Positions 8,504-17,541 are shown, counted from the first letter of the stretch. The stretch is 64,000 nt of DNA from Bog-375 sp049587755 (GCA_049587755.1 JBAVEN010000065.1:1-64000), one strand, 5' to 3'. Notes: generated by a model not told the origin, from the sequence alone. A program made the numbers and translations.

Positions 8504-9151
8504 CTACGAAACCAGCACCACGTCCAGCGTTCTGGGGCCATGAACGCCCTTGACGCGGGTCATCTCGATATCGGAGGTGGCGGAAGGTCCGGAGATGGTG
8601 GTGAGCGGCGCGGCGCGGAATTCCTGCAGGCGGTGGACGGCTTCCGGCAAGGTTTCCACCACCTGTTGAGCGCGGACCACGCAGAGATGATAATCAGGCA
8701 CCAGGGTGACGGCGCGGCGAGCCTGGCCGGCGCCATGGCGCAGGATGATGGTGCCGGTGGACGCAACCGCCGCCTCGCAACCGGTGAGCACGCCGTTGCT
8801 CTGGTCAAGCGCGGCGTAGCTGAGGGCATTGTCCTCCACAAACTCGAAGCCTTCGGGCAGCCAACTCGCGGGCACGCCTTGAGAAACCACGATAGCGGGG
8901 CGGCTGCGCGCGGTGAGCGCCTGCGCCACCGCATCGGCGATCTGTGCCGCGGTGCAGCGGTAGACGACGGCGCCGTACTCATAGAGGCGGGCGGCAAACA
9001 GCTCCAGCCGCGCCTCCGGCGACATGCCGCCTTCGCGCCGATACTCGCGCGGAATGGCAGCGTACTCGGCGGCGCGATCCGCAGCGGTACCGGCCGCCCG
9101 GCGGATTCGTTCCAGAATCTCCTGCTTGGCCTCCAGCTTGGGGGCGCTCAT
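8504..9151 (-). CDS. lutC: Lactate utilization protein C (LUD domain)
   Basis: The 215-residue protein is the third subunit of the LutABC iron-sulfur L-lactate oxidation system. Its LUD-type fold is recognised by TGCEAAVASTGTIILRHGAG and LVPDYHLCVVRAQQVVETLP. The ATG at 9151 is chosen because it overlaps the lutB stop in an ATGA arrangement and is preceded by AAGGAGG; an in-frame start at 9184 would extend into lutB without homology. LutC is probably cytoplasmic and acts with LutA and LutB to oxidise lactate to pyruvate. Confidence 0.9.
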   Translation of the reverse strand: MSAPKLEAKQEILERIRRAAGTAADRAAEYAAIPREYRREGGMSPEARLELFAARLYEYGAVVYRCTAAQIADAVAQALTARSRPAIVVSQGVPASWLPEGFEFVEDNALSYAALDQSNGVLTGCEAAVASTGTIILRHGAGQARRAVTLVPDYHLCVVRAQQVVETLPEAVHRLQEFRAAPLTTISGPSATSDIEMTRVKGVHGPRTLDVVLVS

Positions 9152-10578
9152 GGAGCCTCCTTGCCCTGGCGCTTGGCCCACCACTGGCGGAAGGATTCAG
9201 CCGGAACCTCGGGCAGATCGCGGAAGTGGGTCCAGTCGGCCAGCCCGCCAGGCAGGCGCTCGATCACGCCGTCGCCGGCGAACGGCTTCTGCGCGATCCG
9301 CACCAGTTTCTGCGCCGATTCGAGGCGCCCGCCGCTCGAAAACACGCGCGTCGCCGCTTTCATTGCCAGCCATTCGGCGAGCGGCGCGCCGCGGGCCTTC
9401 ACCACCTTGTGGCGCAGGTGCAGCAGAATCTCCGGGATATCGATCTTGACCGGGCAGACCTCGTAGCACGCGCCGCAAAGCGTCGACGCGTAAGGCAGAG
9501 AGCGCGAATACCGCATCGACTGCAACTGCGGCGTCAGGATGGCGCCGATCGGCCCGGCGTAAATCGAGCCGTAAGCGTGGCCGCCTGTCTGGCGGTAGAC
9601 AGGGCAGATGTTGAGGCAGGCGCCGCAGCGGATGCAGGCCAGCGTGGCGCGCGATTCTTCGTCCGCCAGCACGCCGGTGCGGCCGTTGTCGAGCAGCACT
9701 ACGTGAAATTCCTCCGGACCGTCGCCGGGCGTCACGCCGGTCCAGATGGAGTTGTACGGGTTCATGCGCTCGCCCGTAGCCGAGCGCGCCAGCAGTTGCA
9801 GAAACACTTCCAAATCGCCGAAGGTGGGGACGATTTTTTCGATGCCCACCAGGCTGATCAGAACCTTGGGCAGGGTGACGCACATGCGGCCGTTGCCTTC
9901 CGATTCCACCACGCAGACGGAGCCCGATTCGGCGATGGCGAAATTCGCCCCGCTCAAACCCACCTTGGCGCGCAGAAACCGTTCGCGAAGATAGCGGCGC
10001 GCCGCGGCGGTGAGGTCCTCGGCGCGTTCGCCCAGATCCTGGAGCTGCATCTTCTCCATGAAGAGGCGGCGGATCTCGGCCTTGTTGCGGTGCAGCGCGG
10101 GCACCACGATGTGCGAAGGCTTGTCGGCGCCAAGCTGGATGATGAGGTCGGCCAGGTCGGTTTCGATCGGCGAGATGCGGGCCGCTTCCAGCGCCGGGTT
10201 GAGCCCGGTCTCATCCGAGGTCATGGTCTTCACCTTGATGACTTCGGGTGCGCCGTGGGAGCGGATGATGTCGATGACGGTGCTGTTGGCCTCGTCCGCG
10301 TCGTTCGCCCAGTGCACCTTCCCGCCGGCGGCGGTGCAGGCCGTTTCGAACTGCTCCAGGTAGGTTGCCAGGTGGCGCAGAACGTGGTCCTTGATGGCGC
10401 GCGCGGAATCGCGAAGTTGCTGCCAATCGGGCGTTTCGGCAACGGCATGGGCGCGCCGCGCGCGGATCACGTCGGTGGCGTGGCGCACGTTGTGGCGCAC
10501 CTGGGTGTTGCCCAGCATGGCGCGGGCTGCTTTGGGAAACGGGGGCGCCTGGGCCGCCTGCCCTACCTTGACGCTCAT
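9148..10578 (-). CDS. lutB: Lactate utilization iron-sulfur protein B
   Basis: The 476-residue product has an N-terminal LUD domain (about residues 70-300, with GANFAIAESGSVCVVESEGN) and a C-terminal ferredoxin-like region with two Cys clusters (CIRCGACLNICPVY and LCGACYEVCPVKIDIPE) that bind 4Fe-4S clusters. This is the layout of LutB/YkgF. It overlaps lutA and lutC by 4 bp at each end (ATGA), indicating one translationally coupled operon. The protein is the electron-transfer and likely catalytic core of flavin-independent L-lactate oxidation. Length matches the family. Confidence 0.94.
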   Translation of the reverse strand: MSVKVGQAAQAPPFPKAARAMLGNTQVRHNVRHATDVIRARRAHAVAETPDWQQLRDSARAIKDHVLRHLATYLEQFETACTAAGGKVHWANDADEANSTVIDIIRSHGAPEVIKVKTMTSDETGLNPALEAARISPIETDLADLIIQLGADKPSHIVVPALHRNKAEIRRLFMEKMQLQDLGERAEDLTAAARRYLRERFLRAKVGLSGANFAIAESGSVCVVESEGNGRMCVTLPKVLISLVGIEKIVPTFGDLEVFLQLLARSATGERMNPYNSIWTGVTPGDGPEEFHVVLLDNGRTGVLADEESRATLACIRCGACLNICPVYRQTGGHAYGSIYAGPIGAILTPQLQSMRYSRSLPYASTLCGACYEVCPVKIDIPEILLHLRHKVVKARGAPLAEWLAMKAATRVFSSGGRLESAQKLVRIAQKPFAGDGVIERLPGGLADWTHFRDLPEVPAESFRQWWAKRQGKEAP

Positions 10579-11315
10579 GCCGGCGCTCCCGCGGTGGATG
10601 CCAGGATCTCCGCCAGGTGCAGGCAGCGAACGCCGGCCCGCTGCCGGCTGAGCGCGCCGGCAATCTGCATCAGGCAGGAATTATCCACCGCCGTGCAGAC
10701 CTCCGCCTGCGTGTCCAGTATGGCGCGGATCTTGTCGCTCAGCAGGGCGGCCGAGACATCGGCATTCTTGATAGCGAAGGTGCCGCCGAAGCCGCAGCAC
10801 TGGTCCGCCTGCGGCAGCTCGACATAAGTGAGGCCCCGCACGGCGCGCAGCAACTGCACCGGGCGCTCCCCCACCTTGGTGCCGCGCAGCGAATGGCAGG
10901 TGGTGTGCAGCGTGACCGTGTGCGGAAAGGACGCGCCGGTGTCAACGGCGCGGAACTTATCCACCAGCAGCTCGCAGAATTCATGCACCCGCGGCAACAG
11001 CGCGTCCACGTCGCGCGCCACCGAGGCATCGGGGCTGGCGGCGGCCATCTTCGGGAAATGTTCGCGGATCATCGCCACGCACGAAGTGGAGGGCACGCAA
11101 ATCGTCTCGGCGTCGCGAAACACTTCGAGAAAGTGGAGCATCATGCGCCGCGCGTCGTCCTGGTAGCCGGTGTTGTAATGCATCTGGCCGCAGCAGGTCT
11201 GCGCCGGGCGGAACTCGACGGTGTGGCCCAGCCGTTCCAGCACCGCCACCACCGCTTTTCCCGTGGCCGGAAAAAGCGTGTCGTTATAGCACGTGATAAA
11301 TAGAGATACCTTCAC
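10575..11315 (-). CDS. lutA: Lactate utilization protein A (cysteine-rich CCG domains)
   Basis: Starting at the GTG at 11315 the product is 246 residues, close to the usual LutA length, and begins KVSLFITCYNDTLFPATGKA. It has two CCG motifs (TCCGQMHYNTGY and QCCGFGGTFAIKN), the heterodisulfide-reductase-type ligands for an iron-sulfur cluster. The frame is open to 11525 but that extension is proline-rich and unlike the family. It is first in lutABC and overlaps lutB by 4 bp. No lactate permease or LutR-type regulator lies beside it; the divergent neighbour is an aldo/keto reductase 89 bp away. Confidence 0.92.
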   Translation of the reverse strand: MKVSLFITCYNDTLFPATGKAVVAVLERLGHTVEFRPAQTCCGQMHYNTGYQDDARRMMLHFLEVFRDAETICVPSTSCVAMIREHFPKMAAASPDASVARDVDALLPRVHEFCELLVDKFRAVDTGASFPHTVTLHTTCHSLRGTKVGERPVQLLRAVRGLTYVELPQADQCCGFGGTFAIKNADVSAALLSDKIRAILDTQAEVCTAVDNSCLMQIAGALSRQRAGVRCLHLAEILASTAGAPA

Positions 11316-11404
11316 GGCGCGCCTTTGCGTGCCTTCCGCAGCTATCCTAGCACGCTTGCGAAGTGATAGAGTGTCGGTAAGCGCTGGGCACAAGGGAGGG
11401 AACA

Positions 11405-12298
11405 ATGGCGCATTCCACCAGACGAGATTTCTTGAAGACTGCCGCAGGGGCGGGCCTGGCGGCTGGCTTGGACGGCAAGGCGCTGGCCGATGCGGGCAAG
11501 CGCACGGCCACGGATTGGGTAACACTGGGGCGCTCCAACGTCAAGGTGACCCGGCTGGCGTTCGGCACAGGCACCTACAGCGGCGCCGCGCAGCGCGCGC
11601 TGGGGCAGGACGGGTTTACGCGCCTGGTGCGCTACGCCTATGACCGCGGCATCCGTTTTTTTGAGACGGCCGAAAGCTATCACGGCATGTCGGAAATGCT
11701 GGCTACTGCGCTGAAGGGTTTGCCGCGCGACAGCTATCGTTTGATGACCAAATACAGCACGCCGCCGTACGGGCCGCCGCCGGCGGAAAGAATAGACATG
11801 TACCGCCGCCAGTTGAATTCCGAATACATCGACATTCTGCTGCTGCATTGCCTGCGCCCGCCCACGTGGCAAAAAGATTATCAGGAGTTGCAGGACGGCA
11901 TGTCCGTGGCCAAAGACAAGAAGATCATCCTGTCGCACGGCGCGTCGATTCACGGCCTGCCCGCGCTGCGGACGATTCCCGGCAACCAGTGGCTGGATAT
12001 CGCCATGATCCGCATGAATCACACCGGCATCCACATGGACACCGAGTTGCTGCGCGACACAAACGACATCGGCAGCGTCGACGAGGTGGTAAAGCACACC
12101 AAAGCCGTTCATCAGCAGGGCATGGGCGTGATCAGCATGAAGCTGGTGGGCGAAGGCAGCTTCACCAAGTTCGAGGACCGCGACCGGGCGATGAAATTCG
12201 CCATGAATCTGGGCTGCGTGGATTGCGTCACCCTCGGGTTCAAGAACAGCGCCGAGATCGATGAAGCCATCGACCGCATGGCGCGCGTGATGGCGTAG
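11405..12298 (+). CDS. Tat-exported aldo/keto reductase
   Basis: The 297-residue product begins MAHSTRRDFLKTAAGAG, a twin-arginine signal, followed by an aldo/keto reductase barrel: LGRSNVKVTRLAFGTGTYSG, GIRFFETAESYHGMSE, LLHCLRPP and a C-terminal LGCVDCVTLGFKNSAEIDEA. In this family D, Y, K and H form the active site. The usual FDTAxxY aspartate appears here as FETAESYHG, so Glu replaces Asp; the Tyr is kept. GGGAGGGAACA precedes the ATG. Such Tat-signal reductases are common in Acidobacteria and Planctomycetes, with unknown substrates. Confidence 0.85.
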   Translation: MAHSTRRDFLKTAAGAGLAAGLDGKALADAGKRTATDWVTLGRSNVKVTRLAFGTGTYSGAAQRALGQDGFTRLVRYAYDRGIRFFETAESYHGMSEMLATALKGLPRDSYRLMTKYSTPPYGPPPAERIDMYRRQLNSEYIDILLLHCLRPPTWQKDYQELQDGMSVAKDKKIILSHGASIHGLPALRTIPGNQWLDIAMIRMNHTGIHMDTELLRDTNDIGSVDEVVKHTKAVHQQGMGVISMKLVGEGSFTKFEDRDRAMKFAMNLGCVDCVTLGFKNSAEIDEAIDRMARVMA

Positions 12299-12310
12299 GT
12301 GCTCCTTCTT

Positions 12311-12436
12311 CGGTAGCGCCGGCGGTCTTGCCGCCGGTGTCTTCCATCTTGCGCGCGCTTGACCGCAGCCACTGTACGGGACACCCCGCCCGACCGCTCA
12401 AAGAAGACACCGGCGGCAAGACCGCCGGCGCTACCG
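12311..12436. repeat. 34-bp perfect inverted repeat, REP-like, between convergent genes
   Basis: Bases 12311-12344 are an exact reverse complement of 12403-12436, with 58 bp between. Each arm also contains its own small palindrome (CCGGCGG paired with CCGCCGG). The element sits between the convergent aldo/keto reductase and GH106 genes. This is the form of a paired REP/BIME-type repeat, and a transcript from either side could form a very stable hairpin and act as a bidirectional terminator. Confidence 0.75.
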
Positions 12437-12459
12437 GACCGGCTATTCTAAGCCAGATT

Positions 12460-15204
12460 CTATCGCCCTACGATCCGCACCGAGCCCAGAATCCCCGCAG
12501 GCAGCGGCTCGATGGCCTTCATGTCCTGATCCTGAAAACGATTGCCGTATTTGGCGATGAGCGCTCGATAGTCCGGCGACGGTTGCGCGGCCAGCGCGTT
12601 GATGGCGAGGTTCGCCACCACGATGCGCAGCGTATTCTCGCCGCCGTGGAGCAGGCCGGTGATCTCGATCTCATACGGCGGATGCCACACCGAGCCCGCG
12701 CGTTTACCGTTGACGTAGACGATGGCGGCCTCGCGAACGGGGCTTTCCAGCATCGCCCGCATGCCGTTGCCAGTGCGCCGTTCGGACGTGGTGACCGGAG
12801 TGCCTTCGCCAAAATCGAGATAGAGGCGACGGCGATCCTTGGGCATGGCGGCGTCCACGGCGAATGCCTTCTCATAGGTCGCGGTGCCAGAGAAGTTCTT
12901 CATGCCGGGAACTTCCGTCCAGGAAGTAAGCTGGTCCGTCGTAACGGGCTGCGGGGAGCCTGCGAAGGCAACCTTCCAACCGGCACTGAGATCCAGAAGT
13001 ACGGGAGGCGGGCGGGCGCCCTCAGAATCGGGCGGCATGAGAATCAGCCCCGGTGGACAAGCCTCGACAATGCGCGACTCATACGGCGCAAGGTACGGCT
13101 CGAACGAGAGTCCGCCTCGGCTGACCTGCGCCACTAGGGTCATCTTGCCGGTGAACGGATCCCAGGAGTCGCAAGCCGGGCCGCCGCGAAACCACGTTGG
13201 ACCATGCGCACGATGGTTGGCGGTGTTGACGAGGAAATACACGTCTGCCGAATACGAAACGTTAAACCCGTGCCCCGGAGATGGAATCCTGCGATGCACG
13301 AAGCCGATCTCGGGCGGCGCAGTTACGTCGGGCTTCAACAACTCATGCAGCGTCTCGGCCAGCTTCGCGTCGTCCTTCACCAAATGCCCACGTGCGTCGG
13401 GCGCCTCGAACAAAGCGTTTGCAATTTCGCGGATCTGCGGCGTGTCCGTCTTCGCCTCCAGGAATCCCGGCGCCAGCGACGGAAAACGGCCGGTGGCGAT
13501 GACGATGCCGCCTTTGTGCGCGTACTCGGCGATCTTGATGAGCGTCTTGAGCGGCATTCTCTCCACGTTGGGAAGCACCAACACCGGATACTTGATTCCA
13601 ACGGCGGCGATGGCGTCATCGTCGATGAAATCGTAGTTGTAACCGCCGTCGAGGATTTGCGGAATCACCCTGGGGCCGAGCAGCCGGTCCATGGCCTGAT
13701 CTACCGAATCGTGCCCTAGCGTGAAGCCGGCATAAGCGTCGGCGGTGGGAAGATACAGCGCCACGTCGTTGACCGGCTCGCCCTGCCGCAGCAGCCAGCT
13801 TACGCGCTGCAGGTAGGCGGTGATCTCGGGCATCACGATCCACCACGGGTTGTGCTGATTGAAGACCGCCGCGGCGTAAAAGTGCCAGCCGGGCTCTCCC
13901 GCCTGCGGCGGCGAATAGGGCCAGCCGTGGCCCACCAGTTGATTGATGCCGTTCAAAAAATGCAGGTCGGCTTCCGCCTTCATATCGAGCGGCGTCGCGC
14001 GGAAAACGGGCGAATGCAGCCAGGTCCACGTCTCCGATGAAGTCACCGGCCGCCCGTACAGATGGCTGGCCGAGGACGCCCAACGCGTGGGCGCGAAGCG
14101 TCTCCACGCGGAACCCTCGCCTTCGGGCAAATCCACCAGCGCGTTACTCGAGAGGTTCACCGGCGGAATACCGTAGTTCTGCGAACGGAAGCGCGTGCCG
14201 TGCGCGGCGGCCCACTGCCGCAGCGGCGCCAGATAATGTTCGTTGGCGAGCTCGGTAAGCGTCTTGCCCCAATCGTGGCGGATGCTCGCTGTGATCTCGC
14301 CCACGTCGCCGGCCAGCGCGGGAAGGTAAGGCGTGAGGTCATAGCCGCGGCGCTTTTGAAATTCGCTGAGGAAATCGCCGGTCCAATCCGAACCATATGC
14401 TTCCAGACTGTCGCTGAATACGGCGTAAGGCGGATGCGCGCCGAAAGCCTGCATCAAGCGGTCGCCGACGTAGTGCAGGTGGTTTTCGATGGCCGCGGCG
14501 CTGTAGTGATCGAGCACCAAACCTTCGGCGCCCACCGCCGCGCGCTTCACCGCCTGGTGAGTGCGGCTCGCAACGAAGACCAGCACGGCACTGCCGGCTG
14601 GGGTTCTCGGCGAAACATGCATTCCGACATCATCGATAGTCGTAATGCGCTCGAATCCGCCGTCGCGCTTTAGAAACGCCGCGAGGAACTGTTCGCCAGC
14701 GCCGATTCTGGGCATAGCCAAGGCTCCTGCACCGGCGGGCACAGCGAGACGTTCCACGCGCAGTCTTCCGGAAGCGAGATCGATCGGCGTGTGCGGTCCG
14801 CCATAGGGCCAGCCGCTGCCGAGCGTAATGTCGACGCGCATCCCAAGCTCGCGCGCTTTGTCGTTGGCGAAACGCACGGCGTCGAGAAAGCCGTCCGAGA
14901 GATACGGCAGGTTCACCAGGCCGCGCGCCGGGTCGTCGCGCGTGAGCGGATACACGGGTTGGATCTCCACGCCGCCAATACCGCCGGCCTCCATGGCGCG
15001 CAGCTCACGTTCCAGCTCCGGCTTTTCCACCGCCGGACCGAACCACCACCAGCGCATCATGATCCGGCAGTCATCCGGAGGGTGCGCGAAGCTAGCCCGC
15101 AGTTTAGCCACGCCGTCGCCGAGGCGCGCAGCCGGCTGGGAGCTGAGCAATGCCGCACATGCCGCCGCACCGGCGATAAGCACGCTCCATCGCATGATTA
15201 CCAT
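12460..15204 (-). CDS. Secreted GH106-type alpha-L-rhamnosidase-like glycosidase
   Basis: The 914-residue product has a signal peptide (RWSVLIAGAAACAALLSSQ) and then MMRWWWFGPAVEKPELEREL and GIGGVEIQPVYPL, the characteristic N-terminal part of GH106 alpha-L-rhamnosidase-like proteins. The middle part is a large barrel (FSDSLEAYGSDWTGDF, ending SWLLRQGEPVNDVALYLPT), and the C-terminus carries a GH2-type sugar-binding fold (ARCGIRRM region reads VYVNGKRAGSVWHPPYEIEI). It would release rhamnose from polysaccharides or glycosides outside the cytoplasm. It is divergent from the rhamnose isomerase/mutarotase genes, strongly supporting a rhamnose role. ATGs at 15204 and 15195 are both possible; neither has a good ribosome site. 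Confidence 0.82.
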   Translation of the reverse strand: MVIMRWSVLIAGAAACAALLSSQPAARLGDGVAKLRASFAHPPDDCRIMMRWWWFGPAVEKPELERELRAMEAGGIGGVEIQPVYPLTRDDPARGLVNLPYLSDGFLDAVRFANDKARELGMRVDITLGSGWPYGGPHTPIDLASGRLRVERLAVPAGAGALAMPRIGAGEQFLAAFLKRDGGFERITTIDDVGMHVSPRTPAGSAVLVFVASRTHQAVKRAAVGAEGLVLDHYSAAAIENHLHYVGDRLMQAFGAHPPYAVFSDSLEAYGSDWTGDFLSEFQKRRGYDLTPYLPALAGDVGEITASIRHDWGKTLTELANEHYLAPLRQWAAAHGTRFRSQNYGIPPVNLSSNALVDLPEGEGSAWRRFAPTRWASSASHLYGRPVTSSETWTWLHSPVFRATPLDMKAEADLHFLNGINQLVGHGWPYSPPQAGEPGWHFYAAAVFNQHNPWWIVMPEITAYLQRVSWLLRQGEPVNDVALYLPTADAYAGFTLGHDSVDQAMDRLLGPRVIPQILDGGYNYDFIDDDAIAAVGIKYPVLVLPNVERMPLKTLIKIAEYAHKGGIVIATGRFPSLAPGFLEAKTDTPQIREIANALFEAPDARGHLVKDDAKLAETLHELLKPDVTAPPEIGFVHRRIPSPGHGFNVSYSADVYFLVNTANHRAHGPTWFRGGPACDSWDPFTGKMTLVAQVSRGGLSFEPYLAPYESRIVEACPPGLILMPPDSEGARPPPVLLDLSAGWKVAFAGSPQPVTTDQLTSWTEVPGMKNFSGTATYEKAFAVDAAMPKDRRRLYLDFGEGTPVTTSERRTGNGMRAMLESPVREAAIVYVNGKRAGSVWHPPYEIEITGLLHGGENTLRIVVANLAINALAAQPSPDYRALIAKYGNRFQDQDMKAIEPLPAGILGSVRIVGR

Positions 15205-15286
15205 GCTAATCTAATGCCAGCGCACGGACGCCGGCTCCGGTGTGCCCGCGCCGATGGCATCGTTCGAACGAAGGCGAGGCAAGAAC

Positions 15287-16480
15287 GTGACTGCGAATCA
15301 ACAAACCGAGCTCATCAACGCCGCGCTCGACCGGTTTCAGATCGAGCTGCCCAGTTGGGGATTTGCCAACACTGGCACGCGCTTCGGCAAGTTTCTGCAA
15401 CCGGCCGCCGCCGGCACCATTGCCGAGAAGTTCAGCGACGCGGGCGAGGTCCACCGCTGGACCGGCGTATGCCCGTCGGTGGCGCTGCACGTGCTTTGGG
15501 ATCTGCCGAACGGCGTCGGTGACGTGGATGAGGTGCGCTCGCTGGCCGCCGCGCACGGGCTGCGGGCCGGCGCCATCAACCCCAATGTGTTTCAGGACCA
15601 GATGTACAAGCACGGATCGCTGGGGAACCCGGACGCCACCACTCGCAGGGCCGCTCTCGATCACCTCCTCGCCAGCGTCGAAATTGGCAAGCGCCTGAAC
15701 AGCCGTGATGTTTCGCTTTGGTTCGCCGACGGGTCCAACTATCCGGGCACGCAGAACATGCGGCGGCGCAAACGCTGGTTCGAGGAGGGCCTGCGCGAGA
15801 CCCACGCCCGCCTCGATCCAAGCCAGCGCATGCTGGTGGAGTACAAGCCATTCGAGCCGGCCTTCTACCACACCGATATCGGCGACTGGGGGATGGCGCT
15901 CGAATTCGCGCGTTCCGCAGGCCCGCAGGCCAAGGTACTGGTGGACACCGGCCACCACTACCAAGGTCAGAATATCGAACAGATTGTGGCGTGGCTGCTC
16001 GATCTCGGCATGCTCGGCGGTTTCCATTTCAACGACCGCCGCTACGCGGACGACGATCTCACCATGGGATCCATCGACCCTTATCAGGTTTTCCGCATCT
16101 TCCACGAGATCCTGTTCTTTGAATGGGAGACCGGCACGCGCGCCGATATCGCCTACACGATCGATCAAAGCCACAACCTGAAAGGCAAGATCGAGGCCAT
16201 GATTCAGACCGTCCAGACGGCGATGGAGCTTTACGCCAAGGCTGCTCTGGTGGATCACGAAAAACTCGCTCTTCGCCAGGAGAATTGCGTCCTGGTGGAT
16301 GCCGAAAACTGCCTGAGAGACGCCTTCTCCACCGACGTGCGGCCGGCCATTCGCGAATGGGCGAAGGTGCGCGGCTTGCCCGCCGACCCGATGGATGCCT
16401 TCCGCCAGAGCGGATACCTGGAGCGCGTGACCGCCGAGCGGCGCCAGCGGAACATGGCGGCCGTGTCCAGTTACGCCTGA
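15287..16480 (+). CDS. rhaI: L-rhamnose isomerase (RhaI-type TIM barrel)
   Basis: The roughly 397-residue product is a xylose-isomerase-like TIM barrel resembling the RhaI class of L-rhamnose isomerase. Metal-ligand segments are visible: LVEYKPFEPAFYHTDIGDWG, VLVDTGHHYQGQNIEQI, GGFHFNDRRYADDDLTMGS and DIAYTIDQSHNLKGKIEAMI. The GTG at 15287 has GAGG upstream and fits the family; in-frame ATGs at 15242 and 15254 would add an Arg-rich tail. The enzyme converts L-rhamnose to L-rhamnulose in the cytoplasm. The next gene, one base away, is the mutarotase. No rhamnulokinase or aldolase gene is nearby. Confidence 0.85.
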   Translation: MTANQQTELINAALDRFQIELPSWGFANTGTRFGKFLQPAAAGTIAEKFSDAGEVHRWTGVCPSVALHVLWDLPNGVGDVDEVRSLAAAHGLRAGAINPNVFQDQMYKHGSLGNPDATTRRAALDHLLASVEIGKRLNSRDVSLWFADGSNYPGTQNMRRRKRWFEEGLRETHARLDPSQRMLVEYKPFEPAFYHTDIGDWGMALEFARSAGPQAKVLVDTGHHYQGQNIEQIVAWLLDLGMLGGFHFNDRRYADDDLTMGSIDPYQVFRIFHEILFFEWETGTRADIAYTIDQSHNLKGKIEAMIQTVQTAMELYAKAALVDHEKLALRQENCVLVDAENCLRDAFSTDVRPAIREWAKVRGLPADPMDAFRQSGYLERVTAERRQRNMAAVSSYA

Positions 16481-16481
16481 T

Positions 16482-16799
16482 ATGCCACGCTACGCATTCC
16501 AACTTCGCATCAAGCCCGACGCTATCGAAGAGTACGAGCGCGAACACCAGCGCGTCTGGCCGGAACTGCTGGCCAAGCTCAAGCAAGTGGGCATCTCCGA
16601 TTACTCCATCTTCCGGCGCGGCCAGGAACTGGTGCTGTGCATGCGCGTCGACGACTTCGACAAGGCATGGGACGAGCTCGACCGCGATCCCGTCAACCAG
16701 CGATGGCAGCAGTTGATGAATCGCTTGTTCGAGCCGGTGCCGGACCTGCACCCCGGCGAACGCTTCGCCATGATGAAGGAAGTCTTCCGCCTGGAGTAA
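16482..16799 (+). CDS. rhaM: L-rhamnose mutarotase
   Basis: The 105-residue product matches the L-rhamnose mutarotase (RhaM/RhaU) family in length and motifs: FQLRIKPDAIEEYEREHQRVWPELL at the start in two parts, then GISDYSIFRRGQELVLCM and a tail with DPVNQRWQQLM. The conserved His of EHQRVWPE and the tyrosines of the dimeric alpha+beta barrel are present. It interconverts alpha and beta anomers of L-rhamnose to feed the isomerase. One base separates it from rhaI, so the two are co-transcribed. Confidence 0.93.
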   Translation: MPRYAFQLRIKPDAIEEYEREHQRVWPELLAKLKQVGISDYSIFRRGQELVLCMRVDDFDKAWDELDRDPVNQRWQQLMNRLFEPVPDLHPGERFAMMKEVFRLE

Positions 16800-16845
16800 G
16801 ACGAAGCGCGGCACCTGCCACCGCACGCGCCCGGCGAGTCTCAAC

Positions 16846-17271
16846 TCAAAGATGCGTCCAACGCAGCGCGGGAGCGAAGCGCGCGAAGTCCGTGTCCGCT
16901 GTTACCCATTCGCAGCCGCTCTCAATGGCTAGCGCGGCGTGCGCAGCATCCGCCACGAGCTTGCCCCGCAGCCGGCCGTGTTCGCATAGCCTCCGGAAGA
17001 TCGGCCAATGCTGCGGACCGGGGCGGATCAGACTGCAAGTGGGACGCACCAGCAAGGCGTCCAGAAAGCGAAATGCCTGCGCCGCGCTCGATGGTGGATC
17101 GAAAATGCGCGGGTTGCTGACCACCCGCACGAACCCGTGCAGCGCCGATTCGGAGAGGGCGAACGGCTCCGGCCCGGTCGCCAACCGCTTCAGCCACGCC
17201 GCGTACCGTTGGTGGTCAGGCGCCTCTTCCCGGTGCGCGTATACGAGTATGTTGACGTCGGGCATTCGCAT
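16846..17271 (-). CDS. vapC: PIN-domain ribonuclease toxin (VapC-like)
   Basis: The 141-residue PIN-domain product begins MRMPDVNILVYAHREE and has the acidic metal-binding set: D5, E41 (SESALHGFVRVV), D108 (KLVADAAHAALAIE) and D126/D128 (WVTADTDFARF). PIN toxins are Mg-dependent endoribonucleases, often cutting tRNA or rRNA. It follows the antitoxin gene by 6 bp on the same strand, the normal VapBC order. A second ATG six bases in is an equally possible start. All catalytic acids are present, so it appears intact. Confidence 0.88.
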   Translation of the reverse strand: MRMPDVNILVYAHREEAPDHQRYAAWLKRLATGPEPFALSESALHGFVRVVSNPRIFDPPSSAAQAFRFLDALLVRPTCSLIRPGPQHWPIFRRLCEHGRLRGKLVADAAHAALAIESGCEWVTADTDFARFAPALRWTHL

Positions 17272-17277
17272 CAGCGG

Positions 17278-17535
17278 TCAAACCCTCCGGCGGCGAAAGC
17301 TTGCTTCGTCCTCCTGAACCGTCAACGCCGACGTGCGGCTCAGATCCAAATCCGGGTTCACCAGTTTTCCCCGCACGGTGTGCAGCCGGAACGGCGCCGA
17401 CGCACTGGCAGGTGTTTTCGCCAGCAGAAGCCGCAGCGCATCCTCAACCAGCACGCTGAAGGTGATACCGCGCTGGGCGGCGGATTGCCTGGCGTTATCC
17501 AGCAAGGGATCCGGTAGCGACACGGTTGTTCTCAT
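17278..17535 (-). CDS. vapB: Ribbon-helix-helix antitoxin (VapB-like)
   Basis: The 85-residue product begins MRTTVSLPDPLLDNARQSAA, an RHH-type DNA-binding start, followed by RGITFSVLVEDALRLLLAK and a charged C-terminal tail suited to toxin binding. It precedes the PIN toxin gene by 6 bp. Upstream are two 14-bp palindromes 21 bp apart, the expected autoregulatory operator. A TATACT box ends only 6 bases before the ATG, so the transcript may be leaderless. Confidence 0.83.
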   Translation of the reverse strand: MRTTVSLPDPLLDNARQSAAQRGITFSVLVEDALRLLLAKTPASASAPFRLHTVRGKLVNPDLDLSRTSALTVQEDEASFRRRRV

Positions 17536-17541
17536 GCTTCC

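Noticed and set aside
8944..10827. 627-codon plus-strand frame opposite lutB/lutC
   Set aside because: Antisense shadow of well-recognised lut genes; no motif or ribosome site.
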